In this document: positions 1-8,686 of the stretch, one piece after another
Numbering within the stretch: position 1 is the stretch's first letter
How the letters are laid out: every line of letters starts with the position of its first letter
From: a bacterium
GTDB lineage: Bacteria > Patescibacteriota > Microgenomatia > UBA1406 > GWC2-37-13
Direction of reading: 5' to 3'
NCBI GenBank assembly: GCA_021789995.1
Contig: JAJYIQ010000001.1
Coordinates: 310,001-374,000 of the forward strand
Length of the DNA stretch: 64,000 nt
Made by a program: the position numbers and the translations under genes
Notes under the pieces: generated by a model
What the model saw: the letters and a program-made list of their open reading frames with translations, nothing else
Told to the model about the DNA's origin: nothing
The model's database searches: none

Positions 1-269
1 CGACCGCCGGCTTTGTACCGTTTTAATTTTTGGCCTTCTTCAACGGTCAAAAGCTTGAATTGTAGCAAATCAGGGTCGACTTTTAAAGCGTTTTTAGCAT
101 TATTGAGCGCCGATTTAATTGCCTTGTAAAAGATATTAGCCGGTTTCTTATTAACATAAAATAAATATTCAGCCGACTGGGCCGGAGACATAACCTTAAT
201 CGCCGGCAGGAAAAACCGGAGTTTTTTCGGCGATATCCGCAAATTTTTCAGATAAGTGGTCGATTCCAT
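1..269 (-). CDS. rplV: Ribosomal protein uL22, 3' part cut by window edge
   Basis: The reverse strand from the ATG at 269 encodes at least 89 residues that read as the start of ribosomal protein L22: the NLRISPKKLR segment at residues 9-18 is the L22 signature at the beginning of the fold, and an alpha-helical stretch ending in KLKRYKAGG matches the segment before the tunnel beta-hairpin. L22 lines the exit tunnel of the large subunit. It starts only 2 nt after the rplB stop, so it is translated from the same mRNA. In most bacteria rpsS (S19) separates rplB from rplV; it does not here. The C-terminus lies outside the window. Confidence 0.93.
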   Translation of the reverse strand, partial: MESTTYLKNLRISPKKLRFFLPAIKVMSPAQSAEYLFYVNKKPANIFYKAIKSALNNAKNALKVDPDLLQFKLLTVEEGQKLKRYKAGG

Positions 270-271
270 GG

Positions 272-1039
272 TTATTTTCTTTTTTGAACAATTAACGAAT
301 TACTCCATTTATTTTTAGTTCTTGTTTTCTTGCCGCGGGCCGGCTTTCCCCACGGGGTTTTCGGATGCATACCTTCACCGCTTCGGCCTTCTCCACCACC
401 ATGCGGATGACTACGCGGGTTTTGAGCGGTACCACGGACTGTCGGCCTAATCCCCATTAGTATCTTCCGGCCGGCCGAGCCGATAATCTCGTCTTTGTGA
501 TCGATATTACCCACCTGGCCGATTGTTGCGAAGCTATCGGCCAAAAATTTGCGGACTTCACCTGACGGCATCTTCAAATGAACATATTTGTCTTCCTTAG
601 CCACGACCACCGCTGAGGTTCCAGCACCGCGCATCATTTGTCCACCGCGGCCGGGATATAATTCGATATTATGAACGTTTATTCCTAGTGGAATATTTTT
701 TAAAGGCAGGGCATTACCGATTTTGATTTCCGCCTTTTCTCCCGCCGTGACTTTGTCACCGACGGCCAAATCTTTCGGATGAAGAATATAGCGTAATTCT
801 CCGTCTTGGTATTTGATTAAGGCAATATGGGCATTGCGGTTCGGGTCTTTTTCGATCCGTAATACTTGACCTTCGACATTTCTTTTATCGCGCCGGAAAT
901 CAACCATCCGGTAATATCTTTTTTGCCGGCCACCCTGGTGGCGGACAGAAATGCTGCCGGATGAATCCCGGCCCGAATTTTTTTTCAGGATACTGATCAG
1001 GCTTTTTTCCGGTTGAGCGTCTTTAGCAATTTGTATCAT
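272..1039 (-). CDS. rplB: Ribosomal protein uL2
   Basis: 255 residues with the L2 core: the RNA-binding [14 protein letters not shown] segment near residue 30, an SH3-like barrel, and the peptidyl-transferase-centre loop rich in Gly/His ([10 protein letters not shown], about residues 211-220) followed by the [10 protein letters not shown]-terminus. L2 is needed for subunit association and peptidyl transferase activity. The protein is some 20 residues shorter than the usual about 275, mostly at the N-terminus. It lies 1 nt after rplW and 2 nt before rplV in a tightly packed S10-type operon; no Shine-Dalgarno is visible, so it probably relies on coupling. Confidence 0.97.
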   Translation of the reverse strand: MIQIAKDAQPEKSLISILKKNSGRDSSGSISVRHQGGRQKRYYRMVDFRRDKRNVEGQVLRIEKDPNRNAHIALIKYQDGELRYILHPKDLAVGDKVTAGEKAEIKIGNALPLKNIPLGINVHNIELYPGRGGQMMRGAGTSAVVVAKEDKYVHLKMPSGEVRKFLADSFATIGQVGNIDHKDEIIGSAGRKILMGIRPTVRGTAQNPRSHPHGGGEGRSGEGMHPKTPWGKPARGKKTRTKNKWSNSLIVQKRK

Positions 1040-1040
1040 A

Positions 1041-1328
1041 TTATGTTTGCGGGAATAGGTCGATTTTTCCCTCAGTAACGGTTATAAAAGCGATTTTCCG
1101 GTCCGGATTTCTTTTAACGACCATCCGACGGCCCACCCGCCGCTCTTTTCCTTTTTTGATTACTGTCCGGACGGCGCTTGTTTTTACTTTATATAATTTT
1201 TCCAGTGCCTTCCGGACCTGAGACTTGGATGCCGCCTTATGAACCTCGAAAGTATAGACATGGCCTTTGGTGAGGTTGGTTGCTTTTTCGGTCATTACCG
1301 GCTTAACTAAAATCTGATTAATTTTCAT
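1041..1328 (-). CDS. rplW: Ribosomal protein uL23
   Basis: 95 residues matching L23: start [16 protein letters not shown], the conserved [24 protein letters not shown] segment (given here only by its key K/R residues around 28-50), and an internal basic loop. L23 sits beside the tunnel exit and is the docking site for SRP and trigger factor. Its ATG overlaps the end of rplD by 11 nt, which implies translational coupling. Length is normal for the family. Confidence 0.96.
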   Translation of the reverse strand: MKINQILVKPVMTEKATNLTKGHVYTFEVHKAASKSQVRKALEKLYKVKTSAVRTVIKKGKERRVGRRMVVKRNPDRKIAFITVTEGKIDLFPQT

Positions 1329-1989
1329 GCATTAAAAAATGTTTTTCCAGAACTGTTAACGCTGTATCCAGCATAATGATTTTATTCGTCCGGATGGTAT
1401 CATAAGCGTTAATCGATACCGCATCAGTTAACTGAATATTGGAAATATTGCGGGCCGCCAAAAGCAGGCTGTTTTTTTCCATCTTTGGCATAACCAACAA
1501 TATTCTGGTTCCTTCAAGTTTAAGGTTCTTAAGAAAACTTGTCATGTTTTTAGTCTTGATGCCTGTTCTGGACTCGGCCAAACCAATGATATCTTTTCTT
1601 TTCATCGTCAGGGCGGAAAAAAGCGCTTTTTGTTTTTGTTTTTTATTCATTTTTAATGAATGATCGGTCGGTTTCGGTCCGCCGACGACGCCGCCGCCGA
1701 CAAAAATCGGCGCTTTACTGCTGCCGTGGCGGGCGCGGCCAGTGCCTTTCTGACGATAAATCTTTTTGGTTGAACCGCTGACTTCACCTCTTGTTTTAGC
1801 GGAGGCCGTTCCCTGCCTTTGATTGGCCAAATAAACTCTGACATATTGCGCAAGCAATTTCGGGCTGGCTTTAACATTGAAAATTTCTTTCGGCAAATTA
1901 AGCGCTTCTTTTTCTTTTCCGCTGATGTCATAAAGCGGCATGTTCAAGCCGGTAACTGTTTTTTTAACCGTCGTTTTTTTAACTGGCAT
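1318..1989 (-). CDS. rplD: Ribosomal protein uL4
   Basis: 223 residues. The conserved L4 loop that reaches into the exit tunnel is present (QRQGTASAKTRGEVSGS then YRQKGTGRARHG, about residues 57-88), followed by the GGGVVGGPKP turn and the C-terminal Rossmann-like domain. There is a 15-residue basic N-terminal extension before the usual start. In E. coli, L4 is the autogenous repressor of the S10 operon, which matters here because an attenuator-like leader lies just upstream of rplC. It begins 2 nt after the rplC stop and overlaps rplW by 11 nt. Confidence 0.96.
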   Translation of the reverse strand: MPVKKTTVKKTVTGLNMPLYDISGKEKEALNLPKEIFNVKASPKLLAQYVRVYLANQRQGTASAKTRGEVSGSTKKIYRQKGTGRARHGSSKAPIFVGGGVVGGPKPTDHSLKMNKKQKQKALFSALTMKRKDIIGLAESRTGIKTKNMTSFLKNLKLEGTRILLVMPKMEKNSLLLAARNISNIQLTDAVSINAYDTIRTNKIIMLDTALTVLEKHFLMHEN

Positions 1990-1991
1990 AA

Positions 1992-2669
1992 TTATTTGGC
2001 GCTAATCACTTCTAACAAAGCCGATTTTTCTCCCGGGACCAAGCCTTTAACGACTAATGAGTCATCTTTAACATCAACGATTTCCAGATTCCTTAAAGTC
2101 ACTCTCTTTCCTCCCATCCGGCCGGCCATCCGTTTGCCGCGGTATACGCGACCGGGAGTCGTTGTCTGACCGATGGCGCCCGGCGCCCTTTCCCGGTCCG
2201 ACTGACCATGAGTATGCGGACCGCCGGCAAAATGATGTCTCTTGACGACTCCCTGGAAACCTTTCCCTTTGGAAACGCCGGAAACATCAACAAATTCTCC
2301 TTTTTTGAACAAAACCGCCGGCTTAACCTCATCACCGACAAAAATTTTTATTTCTCCTATCTGTAAACCTTTTTTCTTTTCCTCGGCAATAGCTTTAACC
2401 GTATCGCCAAATCTTTCCAGGCGAAACTCTCTTAAAAAACGAAGCGGGGTTTTGATCCCCGCTTTTGTCAATTCACCTAAAACCGGTTTCTGAATATTTT
2501 TAGTTTGGCCGAAACCGATCTTGACCGAAAAATAACCGTTTTCTTTCGGCTCTCTTATATTAATAAGGTAGCATGGAGCGGTTTTTATGGAAGTAACGGG
2601 CATCCTGACGCCTTTTTCATTAAACGCTTGTGATTGTAGTGATTTTTGTCCGAGAATAAAACCAGCCAT
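1992..2669 (-). CDS. rplC: Ribosomal protein uL3
   Basis: 225 residues with the L3 beta-barrel and the central extension that reaches the peptidyl transferase centre: GKGFQGVVKRHHFAGGPHTHG (key residues K, G, F, H; about 133-153), GQTTTPGRVYRGKRMAGRMG further on. The N-terminus starts MAGFILGQK, a normal L3 beginning. It is the first gene after its own promoter (2797-2825) and an intrinsic attenuator (2704-2732), so this part of the operon can be controlled separately from tuf-rpsJ. No Shine-Dalgarno is seen in the last 15 nt before the ATG. Confidence 0.96.
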   Translation of the reverse strand: MAGFILGQKSLQSQAFNEKGVRMPVTSIKTAPCYLINIREPKENGYFSVKIGFGQTKNIQKPVLGELTKAGIKTPLRFLREFRLERFGDTVKAIAEEKKKGLQIGEIKIFVGDEVKPAVLFKKGEFVDVSGVSKGKGFQGVVKRHHFAGGPHTHGQSDRERAPGAIGQTTTPGRVYRGKRMAGRMGGKRVTLRNLEIVDVKDDSLVVKGLVPGEKSALLEVISAK

Positions 2670-2703
2670 AATTTAAACTGAAATAAATAAACAACCTTCC
2701 ACC

Positions 2704-2746
2704 CAAAAAAAATAGCCCCAGATTGGGGCTATGTTTTCCAATCCGG
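2704..2746 (-). terminator. Attenuator-like terminator with competing anti-terminator before rplC
   Basis: On the minus strand an 8-bp hairpin, ATAGCCCC (2732-2725) with GGGGCTAT (2719-2712) and a 5-nt loop, is followed by a run of 7 U (2711-2705): a textbook intrinsic terminator, but placed about 35 nt before the rplC start inside the leader rather than at an operon end. A second pairing is possible between CCGGATTGG (2746-2738) and CCAATCTGG (2726-2718), 9 bp with one G-U; it uses the terminator's left arm and loop, so the two structures exclude one another. The mechanism is inferred, the complementarity is seen. Confidence 0.75.
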
Positions 2747-2796
2747 CCTATTTTTATTCACCTGTTATCCCGAACAAGGAAAAAAACATTGAAACT

Positions 2797-2825
2797 ATTA
2801 TATAGTACTTCTCTAATGTTGTAAA
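2797..2825 (-). promoter_or_regulatory. Sigma-70 type promoter for rplC operon
   Basis: Reverse strand reads TTTACA (2825-2820), a 17-nt spacer and a perfect TATAAT (2802-2797), just downstream of the rpsJ stop. Predicted start of transcription is near 2790, giving a leader of about 120 nt that contains the attenuator at 2704-2746. A small upstream hairpin (CCTTGTT with AACAGG) also lies in this leader. Confidence 0.8.
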
Positions 2826-2841
2826 GGGGAATAAATCAGAC

Positions 2842-3150
2842 TCACATTTTTACTTCCACTTCTACACCAGCAGGAAGTTCGAGATGCATGAGAGAATCAA
2901 TGGTTTGATTAGTGGGATTAACGATATCGATAAGCCGTTTGTGAGTCAGTAAGCCGAAATGTTCCCGAGAATCTTTGTCGATAAAAGTGGATTTATTGAC
3001 GACATAGACTTCCTTTTTTGTCGGAAGCGGAACTGGGCCAATAATCGAGGCACCGGTCCGGATCGCCGTATCGACGATCTTCTGACAGGTTTCATCAATT
3101 AACCGATGGTCATACGACTTCAGTCTGATTCTGATTCTTCCTTTCGGCAT
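2842..3150 (-). CDS. rpsJ: Ribosomal protein uS10
   Basis: 102 residues, normal S10 length. It starts [17 protein letters not shown] and contains the [10 protein letters not shown] loop (about residues 38-47) and the KSREHFG-like segment [14 protein letters not shown] near residue 58, all hallmarks of S10 of the 30S head. A weak GGGAG lies 9 nt before the ATG. It follows tuf by 19 nt, as at the end of the str operon in many bacteria, and is followed by a new promoter and attenuator rather than running straight into rplC. Confidence 0.97.
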   Translation of the reverse strand: MPKGRIRIRLKSYDHRLIDETCQKIVDTAIRTGASIIGPVPLPTKKEVYVVNKSTFIDKDSREHFGLLTHKRLIDIVNPTNQTIDSLMHLELPAGVEVEVKM

Positions 3151-3169
3151 ATTAAAGTGCTCCCAAAAT

Positions 3170-4354
3170 TTATTTTATAATCTTTGTCACTACCCCTGCG
3201 CCAACGGTGTGACCACCTTCACGGATAGCGAATTTTTGTCCTGCTTCCAGAGCAACCGGATAAATCAATTTACCGGTAATTTTGACGTTATCTCCTGGCA
3301 TGACCATTTCCACACCGGCCGGCAATGTCGCTTCTCCGGTAACATCAGTCGTCCGGATATAAAATTGCGGGCGGTAACCATTGAAAAACGGCGTATGACG
3401 TCCGCCTTCTTCTTTGGTTAAGATATAAATTTCGGCCTCGAATTCGGTGTGTGGCGTGACCGTCCCCGGTTTAGCTACAACCTGGCCTCTCTGGACATCT
3501 TCTTTTTCAATTCCCCGAAGCAGCAAACCGACGTTATCACCGGCCCGGGCTTCATCAAGGCTTTTTCTGAACATTTCGATACCGGTAATAACCGTTTTCC
3601 GGGTCTCTTTCAAGCCGACGATCTCTACTTCTTCATTCAATTTGGCGATACCCCGCTCGACACGACCGGTAACAACCGTTCCCCGGCCGGAAATCGTAAA
3701 AACATCTTCCACCGGCATGAGAAATGGCTTATCCACCGGTCTGACCGGTTCGGGCACATATTCATCGACTGTTTTCATCAGAAGCTCGATCTGTTTGATT
3801 GCTTCCGGATCATCTTGCAAAGCTTTCAAAGCCGAACCTCTGATAATAGGCACTTTATCGCCGGGGAATTTGTATTTCGTCAATAAATCCCGAATTTCCA
3901 TTTCGACCAGATCGAGAATTTCCTTATCCTGAACCATATCGGTTTTATTAAGAAAAACGACTATGGCCGGAACGTTAACCTGATTGGCCAAAAGAATATG
4001 CTCCCGGGTTTGCGGCATTGGACCGTCCGGAGCGGAAACCACCAGGATTGCACCATCCATTTGGGCGGCGCCGGTAATCATGTTTTTAATATAATCGGCA
4101 TGTCCCGGAGCATCAATATGGGCATAATGCCTTTTGTCGGTTTCATATTCTGAATGATGAAGATTAATGGTGACGCCGCGGGCTCTTTCTTCCGGTGCCT
4201 TATCAATATCTTCATACTTCAAAAATTTTGCCTGGCCTTTTTTGGAAAGAACATAATGGATTGCCGAAGTCAAAGTCGTCTTGCCGTGGTCGACGTGACC
4301 GATCGTACCAATATTTAAATGCGGCTTGGTTCGCTGAAATACACCTTGTGCCAT
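3170..4354 (-). CDS. tuf: Elongation factor Tu
   Basis: 394 residues, full length. G1 GHVDHGKT (residues 18-25), the switch I region ARGVTIN, G3 DAPGH (about 80), G4 NKTD (about 136) and G5 SALK are all present, followed by the two beta-barrel domains ending [16 protein letters not shown]-Tu carries aminoacyl-tRNA to the ribosome. The effector region reads [13 protein letters not shown] where most bacteria have GITINTAHVEYET, a small lineage-specific difference. It is first in a transcript with rpsJ; the G and S12/S7 genes of the usual str operon are not upstream. Confidence 0.98.
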   Translation of the reverse strand: MAQGVFQRTKPHLNIGTIGHVDHGKTTLTSAIHYVLSKKGQAKFLKYEDIDKAPEERARGVTINLHHSEYETDKRHYAHIDAPGHADYIKNMITGAAQMDGAILVVSAPDGPMPQTREHILLANQVNVPAIVVFLNKTDMVQDKEILDLVEMEIRDLLTKYKFPGDKVPIIRGSALKALQDDPEAIKQIELLMKTVDEYVPEPVRPVDKPFLMPVEDVFTISGRGTVVTGRVERGIAKLNEEVEIVGLKETRKTVITGIEMFRKSLDEARAGDNVGLLLRGIEKEDVQRGQVVAKPGTVTPHTEFEAEIYILTKEEGGRHTPFFNGYRPQFYIRTTDVTGEATLPAGVEMVMPGDNVKITGKLIYPVALEAGQKFAIREGGHTVGAGVVTKIIK

Positions 4355-4396
4355 AATAAAAAAATAAATTAATAAATAAAAATAATCCCTCCATTA

Positions 4397-4424
4397 ATTA
4401 TAGATGATGAAGGGAAATTTGCAA
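4397..4424 (-). promoter_or_regulatory. tuf: tuf-rpsJ promoter
   Basis: Reverse strand TTGCAA (4424-4419), 16-nt spacer, TATAAT (4402-4397). Transcription would start near 4390, leaving about 35 nt of AT-rich leader before the tuf ATG. A GGAGGG lies near the very 5' end of this leader, too far from the ATG to act as a normal ribosome binding site. Confidence 0.78.
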
Positions 4425-4469
4425 ATGGAGTTGATTTTCTCTATTCGCATCACTATGATAAATCTTAGT

Positions 4470-5348
4470 ATGAAAAAAGTCAAGACCTTTATCCACGTTT
4501 TTATCAATAGTCTTATTCCTCAAACTAATTACTACCCAAAAATTTTGCACACGAATTTTTTCTTTTCCCTGCAATATTATATTTTGCTCCTCCTCATTCT
4601 TAGTATTATTTTTTTAGTATCTTTACCGTTTAAATATAGTCCAAATAAAATTAATGCCGAACTGGATGCGGTGATTGCCGGTCTCAACCAGTTTCCTGAT
4701 AATCTAAAAATAAACATCAATAACGGCGATCTTATCACTAATTATGACCGGCCGTATCTAATGTGGATTGATTATAATAACCAAAAAATATTATTATTCG
4801 CCGTCGATGAAAGCGACAGCCTTCCGAATTCTGACTTAAAACCGATACTTTTGTTGACCGGTCAAAATCTTCAGGTTAATCTCGGCGGTAACCGCTCCTC
4901 GGTTATTCCGCTTAATAATCTTAAAATAAAAACCATCGATAAACAGTTGACTAACTCTCTAATCACTTCAATTACTATTTTCCAGCGGTTGTTGCCTATT
5001 TTTGCCATTGGTTTATTTTTAATTATGCTTATTCTGGTGCCGATCGGTTCATTTATTATTAATACTATATATATATTAATAGCTTCGCTGATCGCCTATG
5101 GCGTTTTCCGTATATTTATCAAACGCCAGCCGAGTTTCAAAAAAACTCTTCAGATTTCTTTTCATGCCATCACCTTACCTTTGATTATTGATTATTTTCT
5201 AATTATCACCAAACCAACCATATATACGAATAATGGTAACATTCCCAAAATTCCCGTGGCGTTGCCGCTTCTTTTTCTTATACTTCTTTCCGTCTTTGTT
5301 TTCGGCGGTATCTACGAAGCCCACTATCGCCACATAAAGAAAGTTTAA
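4470..5348 (+). CDS. DUF1189-like integral membrane protein
   Basis: 292 residues from the ATG at 4470; I prefer this start because the earlier in-frame ATG at 4404 overlaps the tuf promoter. One membrane segment near residues 32-52, an extracytoplasmic domain (about 60-165) with GLNQFPDNLKI and YDRPYLMWID segments, then four hydrophobic segments to the end. This topology and the N-terminal FINSLIPQTNYYPKI segment resemble the DUF1189 family, whose role is unknown; the assignment is from memory of the family pattern. The gene is transcribed away from tuf and alone. Confidence 0.6.
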   Translation: MKKVKTFIHVFINSLIPQTNYYPKILHTNFFFSLQYYILLLLILSIIFLVSLPFKYSPNKINAELDAVIAGLNQFPDNLKININNGDLITNYDRPYLMWIDYNNQKILLFAVDESDSLPNSDLKPILLLTGQNLQVNLGGNRSSVIPLNNLKIKTIDKQLTNSLITSITIFQRLLPIFAIGLFLIMLILVPIGSFIINTIYILIASLIAYGVFRIFIKRQPSFKKTLQISFHAITLPLIIDYFLIITKPTIYTNNGNIPKIPVALPLLFLILLSVFVFGGIYEAHYRHIKKV

Positions 5349-5449
5349 AATTCAAAACTAAAAATTCAAAATTTTTGATCTGAAGTCGATAGCTTTTAGC
5401 TTTTCACTTTAAACTTTAAATTTGTCTTTCAGGGTGGTACGATTAGTGA
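5349..5449 (+). promoter_or_regulatory. AT-rich repeat spacer and extended -10 for the helicase gene
   Basis: The spacer starts with an AT-rich, partly self-complementary run made of AATTCAAAA-like units (5346-5375), similar to runs at 17964, 33404 and 37236. It ends in GTGGTACGAT (TGn-TACGAT; -10 at 5438-5443) exactly 6 nt before the ATG at 5450, which would give a leaderless mRNA; the -35 (TTTAAA, 5415-5420) is weak. Confidence 0.5.
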
Positions 5450-8362
5450 ATGAACGAGGAACAGCAGACGGCAATAACGTATAATGATGGACCACTGTTG
5501 ATTATTGCCGGCGCCGGTACCGGCAAAACCCATTGTCTGGTCGAGAAAGTAAAATATCTTATCAAAAATAATTTGGCCAAACCGGAGCAAATACTGGCTC
5601 TTACCTTTACCGAAAAGGCGGCGGCGGAAATGGAAGAACGGATCGATACCGCCATGCCTTATGGTTATTTCCAGATGCTTACTTCCACTTTTCATTCATT
5701 TGCCGACCAATTATTAAAAGAGGAAGCACAACATATTGGTCTTAATTCCGGTTACCGGCTAATGACCGAAGCAGAAACGGTTATTTTTCTTCGCCAGAAT
5801 TTATTTCTTTTCGATCTTAAATATTTTCGCCCATTAGGAAATCCCCACCGTTTTCTAACAGCCATGCGGCAACATTTTTCTCGTTTAAGGGATGAGGATA
5901 TATCGCCGGAGCAATATCTTGCCTGGACGGCCAAATTAAAAGATAAGGAGCATTATCCGGAACTGGCCGAAGCATACAAAACCTATCAAACGTTAAAAAT
6001 AAAAGAAGGTCTGATGGATTTCTCCGACTTAGTCTATTATCTTCTTAAACTTTTTCGCGACCGCCCAAAAATATTGGAAAAATACCGCCGGCAGTTTACC
6101 CATGTGCTGGTAGATGAATTTCAGGACACCAATATTGCACAGTATTCTTTAATAAAACTACTATGTCCACCGCCAGCCAATCCCCATCTGACGGTCGTCG
6201 GCGACGATTCCCAGGCAATTTATAAATTCCGCGGAGCATCAGTCTCCAATATTCTTGATTTCATGAAAGATTATCCGCAGGCAAAGCAGGTAACCCTGTT
6301 GAAAAATTACCGTTCCAATCAGGCAGTCCTTGATGCTGCCTACCGGCTGATCAAACACAATGACCCCGATACCTTGGAAGTGCGACTGGGAATTTCCAAA
6401 AAATTAGTCGCCCAAAAACCGGACGGCAAAGACAGTGTCCGGTTTTATTGGACGCAACAAGCCGAAGAAGAAGCTGATTGCGTAGCGGACACAATACAAA
6501 AAATGTACGGAGCGGTTTCAGGCCGTTCCCTACAATATTCCGATTTTGCCATTCTTACTCGGGCCAACAATCATAGCGATGCATTTATCCGGGCACTTGC
6601 CCGTCAAGGAATTCCTTACCAGTTTTTGGGACCGGGAATGCTTTTCAAACAGCCGGAAATAAAAGATCTTATCGCTTATCTTAAAGTCCTAAATAATATT
6701 GAGGATTCCGTTTCCCTTTACCGCGTCCTTCTCATGGATATTTTCCGGCCGGATACTAAAGACATCAATCTGCTTATGATTTTTTCCAGAAAAGTGAATC
6801 AGCCGCTTTTTACGGCGATCGAAATTTACTTGTCGTTTATTGACCGCAAACTTTTCCGTGAGGACTGGGAAATTTACCGTAAATATCTGCCTTTTTTGAA
6901 AAAGGAAACCAAAGATACACTGATCGTTGTCTTCAAAATGATCAAACATCACCTGGATTTAACCAAAAAAGAAACGGCCGGTCAGATTCTCTTTTATTTC
7001 CTGGAAGACACCAAATATCTTAATCGCTTGACGAACTACGAGACGGCGGCTGATGAAAAAATCGCGCTGAATATTTCTAAATTCTTTAATAAATTAAAAG
7101 CTTATGAATCGGATCATGAAGATGCCTCGGTTTCCGCAATCATTGACTATATCGAAATGAGTATGGAGCTCGGGGAATCGCCCATTACCGCCAAGGAAGA
7201 TATCGGCAATCTTAATGCCGTCAATATCCTGACTGTCCATTCAGCCAAGGGACTGGAATTCCCGGTCGTCTTTCTGACCAATCTGACCCGCGGCCGTTTC
7301 CCGACTTATGCCCGCAGTGAACCGATTCCCATCCCAACAGAGTTGATTAAGGAAATTCTGCCGGAAGGCAACTACCATGAAGAGGAAGAGCGCCGGCTCT
7401 TTTATGTCGGATTGACGCGGGCCAAAGATTACGCCTATCTGTCGGCCAGCCGCTTTTACGGGGAAGGAAAGCGGGAACAAAAAATTTCGCCGTTTGTGGT
7501 CGAAACCATCGGTGAAAACGAAATAAAGAAAGTTCAGTCAGTCAAAAAGGAAGAAAAAGCGCAACTCTCGATTTTCGATTTTAAGAAACCTCCAACTCCC
7601 CCAATTTTCCCGAATTCTCCAACTATCCCACTCACCAACTTTTCCTATACTCAGTTAGAAACGTATGAACGCTGTCCATTGCAATATCGTTATCAATATA
7701 TTCTGAAAATCCCCACCGCTCCGGCGGCTGCCTTGAGCTTCGGCGAAACGATTCATAAAACCCTCCAGCAGTTTTATCAGGAATTTATTAAGGATAAAAA
7801 CTACGAGGGGAAAAATATTTTTACCATTTATAAAAAACTGTGGATTCCCGTCGGTTACGCTTCGGCCGCCCATGAAACACGGATGAAAAAAGAAGGCGAA
7901 AAAATCCTAAAGCGGTATCTGTCCGCTTTTCATAATCCGCAATTGCAAATATTGGGACTGGAAAAATTATTCAAAATAAAAATTGCCAATGATGTTTATA
8001 TTACCGGCAAAATTGACCGCATCGACAAGCTGGATAATAATGCCATCGAAATTATTGATTATAAAACCGGTAAAAAACCGGAGCAAAAGGAATTGGAAAA
8101 AAGCGTCCAACTTTCGATTTATGCTTTGGCGGCAATCAACGACGGTCTTTACCGGAAAAAAATCGGTGATGTCCGGCTCACGTTTTATTTCCTCAACGAT
8201 ATGGAAAAAGTGTCGCTCACCCGGACGATGGCCGATCTGGAAACGGTCAAAACCAATATTAAAGAAACGGCGGACAAAATCCGCCAGTCCGATTTTGCTC
8301 CAAAGGTCGGGCCGTGGTGCGATTTCTGCGCTTTCCGAATGCTCTGCGAAGCCTGGCAATAG
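5450..8362 (+). CDS. UvrD/PcrA-type helicase fused to a Cas4/RecB-like nuclease
   Basis: 970 residues. N-terminal superfamily 1A helicase: Q-motif NEEQQ, Walker A GAGTGKT (21-27), ALTFTEKAA motif Ia, LVDEFQDTN motif II (about 221), GDDSQAIYKFRG motif III, and the SAKGLEFPVVFL and RLFYVGLTRAK motifs V and VI. A Pro-rich linker (about 706-725) leads to a C-terminal PD-(D/E)XK domain with GKIDRID and EIIDYKTGKK, and four cysteines, one in ERCPLQYR and three in CxxCx5C at about 957-966, as in the iron-sulfur RecB/Cas4/AddB nucleases. It is likely a DNA end-processing or repair machine. It is a single-chain AddA-like enzyme; no AddB or RecC partner is next to it. Confidence 0.9.
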   Translation: MNEEQQTAITYNDGPLLIIAGAGTGKTHCLVEKVKYLIKNNLAKPEQILALTFTEKAAAEMEERIDTAMPYGYFQMLTSTFHSFADQLLKEEAQHIGLNSGYRLMTEAETVIFLRQNLFLFDLKYFRPLGNPHRFLTAMRQHFSRLRDEDISPEQYLAWTAKLKDKEHYPELAEAYKTYQTLKIKEGLMDFSDLVYYLLKLFRDRPKILEKYRRQFTHVLVDEFQDTNIAQYSLIKLLCPPPANPHLTVVGDDSQAIYKFRGASVSNILDFMKDYPQAKQVTLLKNYRSNQAVLDAAYRLIKHNDPDTLEVRLGISKKLVAQKPDGKDSVRFYWTQQAEEEADCVADTIQKMYGAVSGRSLQYSDFAILTRANNHSDAFIRALARQGIPYQFLGPGMLFKQPEIKDLIAYLKVLNNIEDSVSLYRVLLMDIFRPDTKDINLLMIFSRKVNQPLFTAIEIYLSFIDRKLFREDWEIYRKYLPFLKKETKDTLIVVFKMIKHHLDLTKKETAGQILFYFLEDTKYLNRLTNYETAADEKIALNISKFFNKLKAYESDHEDASVSAIIDYIEMSMELGESPITAKEDIGNLNAVNILTVHSAKGLEFPVVFLTNLTRGRFPTYARSEPIPIPTELIKEILPEGNYHEEEERRLFYVGLTRAKDYAYLSASRFYGEGKREQKISPFVVETIGENEIKKVQSVKKEEKAQLSIFDFKKPPTPPIFPNSPTIPLTNFSYTQLETYERCPLQYRYQYILKIPTAPAAALSFGETIHKTLQQFYQEFIKDKNYEGKNIFTIYKKLWIPVGYASAAHETRMKKEGEKILKRYLSAFHNPQLQILGLEKLFKIKIANDVYITGKIDRIDKLDNNAIEIIDYKTGKKPEQKELEKSVQLSIYALAAINDGLYRKKIGDVRLTFYFLNDMEKVSLTRTMADLETVKTNIKETADKIRQSDFAPKVGPWCDFCAFRMLCEAWQ

Positions 8363-8363
8363 A

Positions 8364-8627
8364 TTATTTAAAAATCGGGCAGTCTTTGCATTTTTTATTT
8401 ATCTGGCAGTATACGAATCGGCCGTCTTTACATTTGGTTAAAATACCGTCTTCATACAGCTTGTTGACGTGAAAAGTGACTGTCGGCTGCGTTAACGCCA
8501 GCACTTTTACCAGTTGGGAAACAGTTGTTTTTTCGGGATGATACTTGAGAAACTGGAAGATGATAAAACGGCTTTGGCTGGAAATAATATGAAGACAAGC
8601 GGCGCATTCGGTACTAAATATTGTCAT
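8364..8627 (-). CDS. ArsR-family winged-helix regulator with cysteine ends
   Basis: 87 residues. A winged helix with VSQLVKVLALTQPTVTFHVNKLYEDGIL (helix-turn-helix around residues 37-62) typical of ArsR/SmtB repressors. CAAC-type cysteines near the N-terminus (STECAACLH) and CKDC at the C-terminus could bind metal or form disulfides; which ligand is unknown. It is convergent with the helicase gene (1 nt apart) and divergent from the glycosyltransferase at 8687, with which it shares a symmetric promoter region, so autoregulation and control of the neighbour are plausible. Confidence 0.85.
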   Translation of the reverse strand: MTIFSTECAACLHIISSQSRFIIFQFLKYHPEKTTVSQLVKVLALTQPTVTFHVNKLYEDGILTKCKDGRFVYCQINKKCKDCPIFK

Positions 8628-8636
8628 TTATTTTAA

Positions 8637-8680
8637 ATTATACAAGAAACGATAATATAAAGTCAATTATCCTGTATAAT
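8637..8680. promoter_or_regulatory. Symmetric divergent promoters between arsR-like gene and glycosyltransferase
   Basis: ATTATACA (8637-8644) and TGTATAAT (8673-8680) form a perfect 8-bp inverted repeat and are at the same time the extended -10 boxes of two divergent genes. For the minus gene a TTGACT -35 (8666-8661) sits 18 nt away, and its ATG is 9 nt after the -10. For the plus gene the ATG at 8687 is 6 nt after the -10 and no clear -35 is seen. Both mRNAs would be leaderless or nearly so. Confidence 0.7.
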
Positions 8681-8686
8681 ATTCAT

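Noticed and set aside
2761-2841. A separate small gene between rpsJ and rplC
   Set aside because: No frame with start and stop longer than a few codons; the space is filled by promoter and leader.
7967-8359. 130-codon minus-strand frame opposite the nuclease domain
   Set aside because: Complement of the PD-(D/E)XK region; composition is explained by the real gene.
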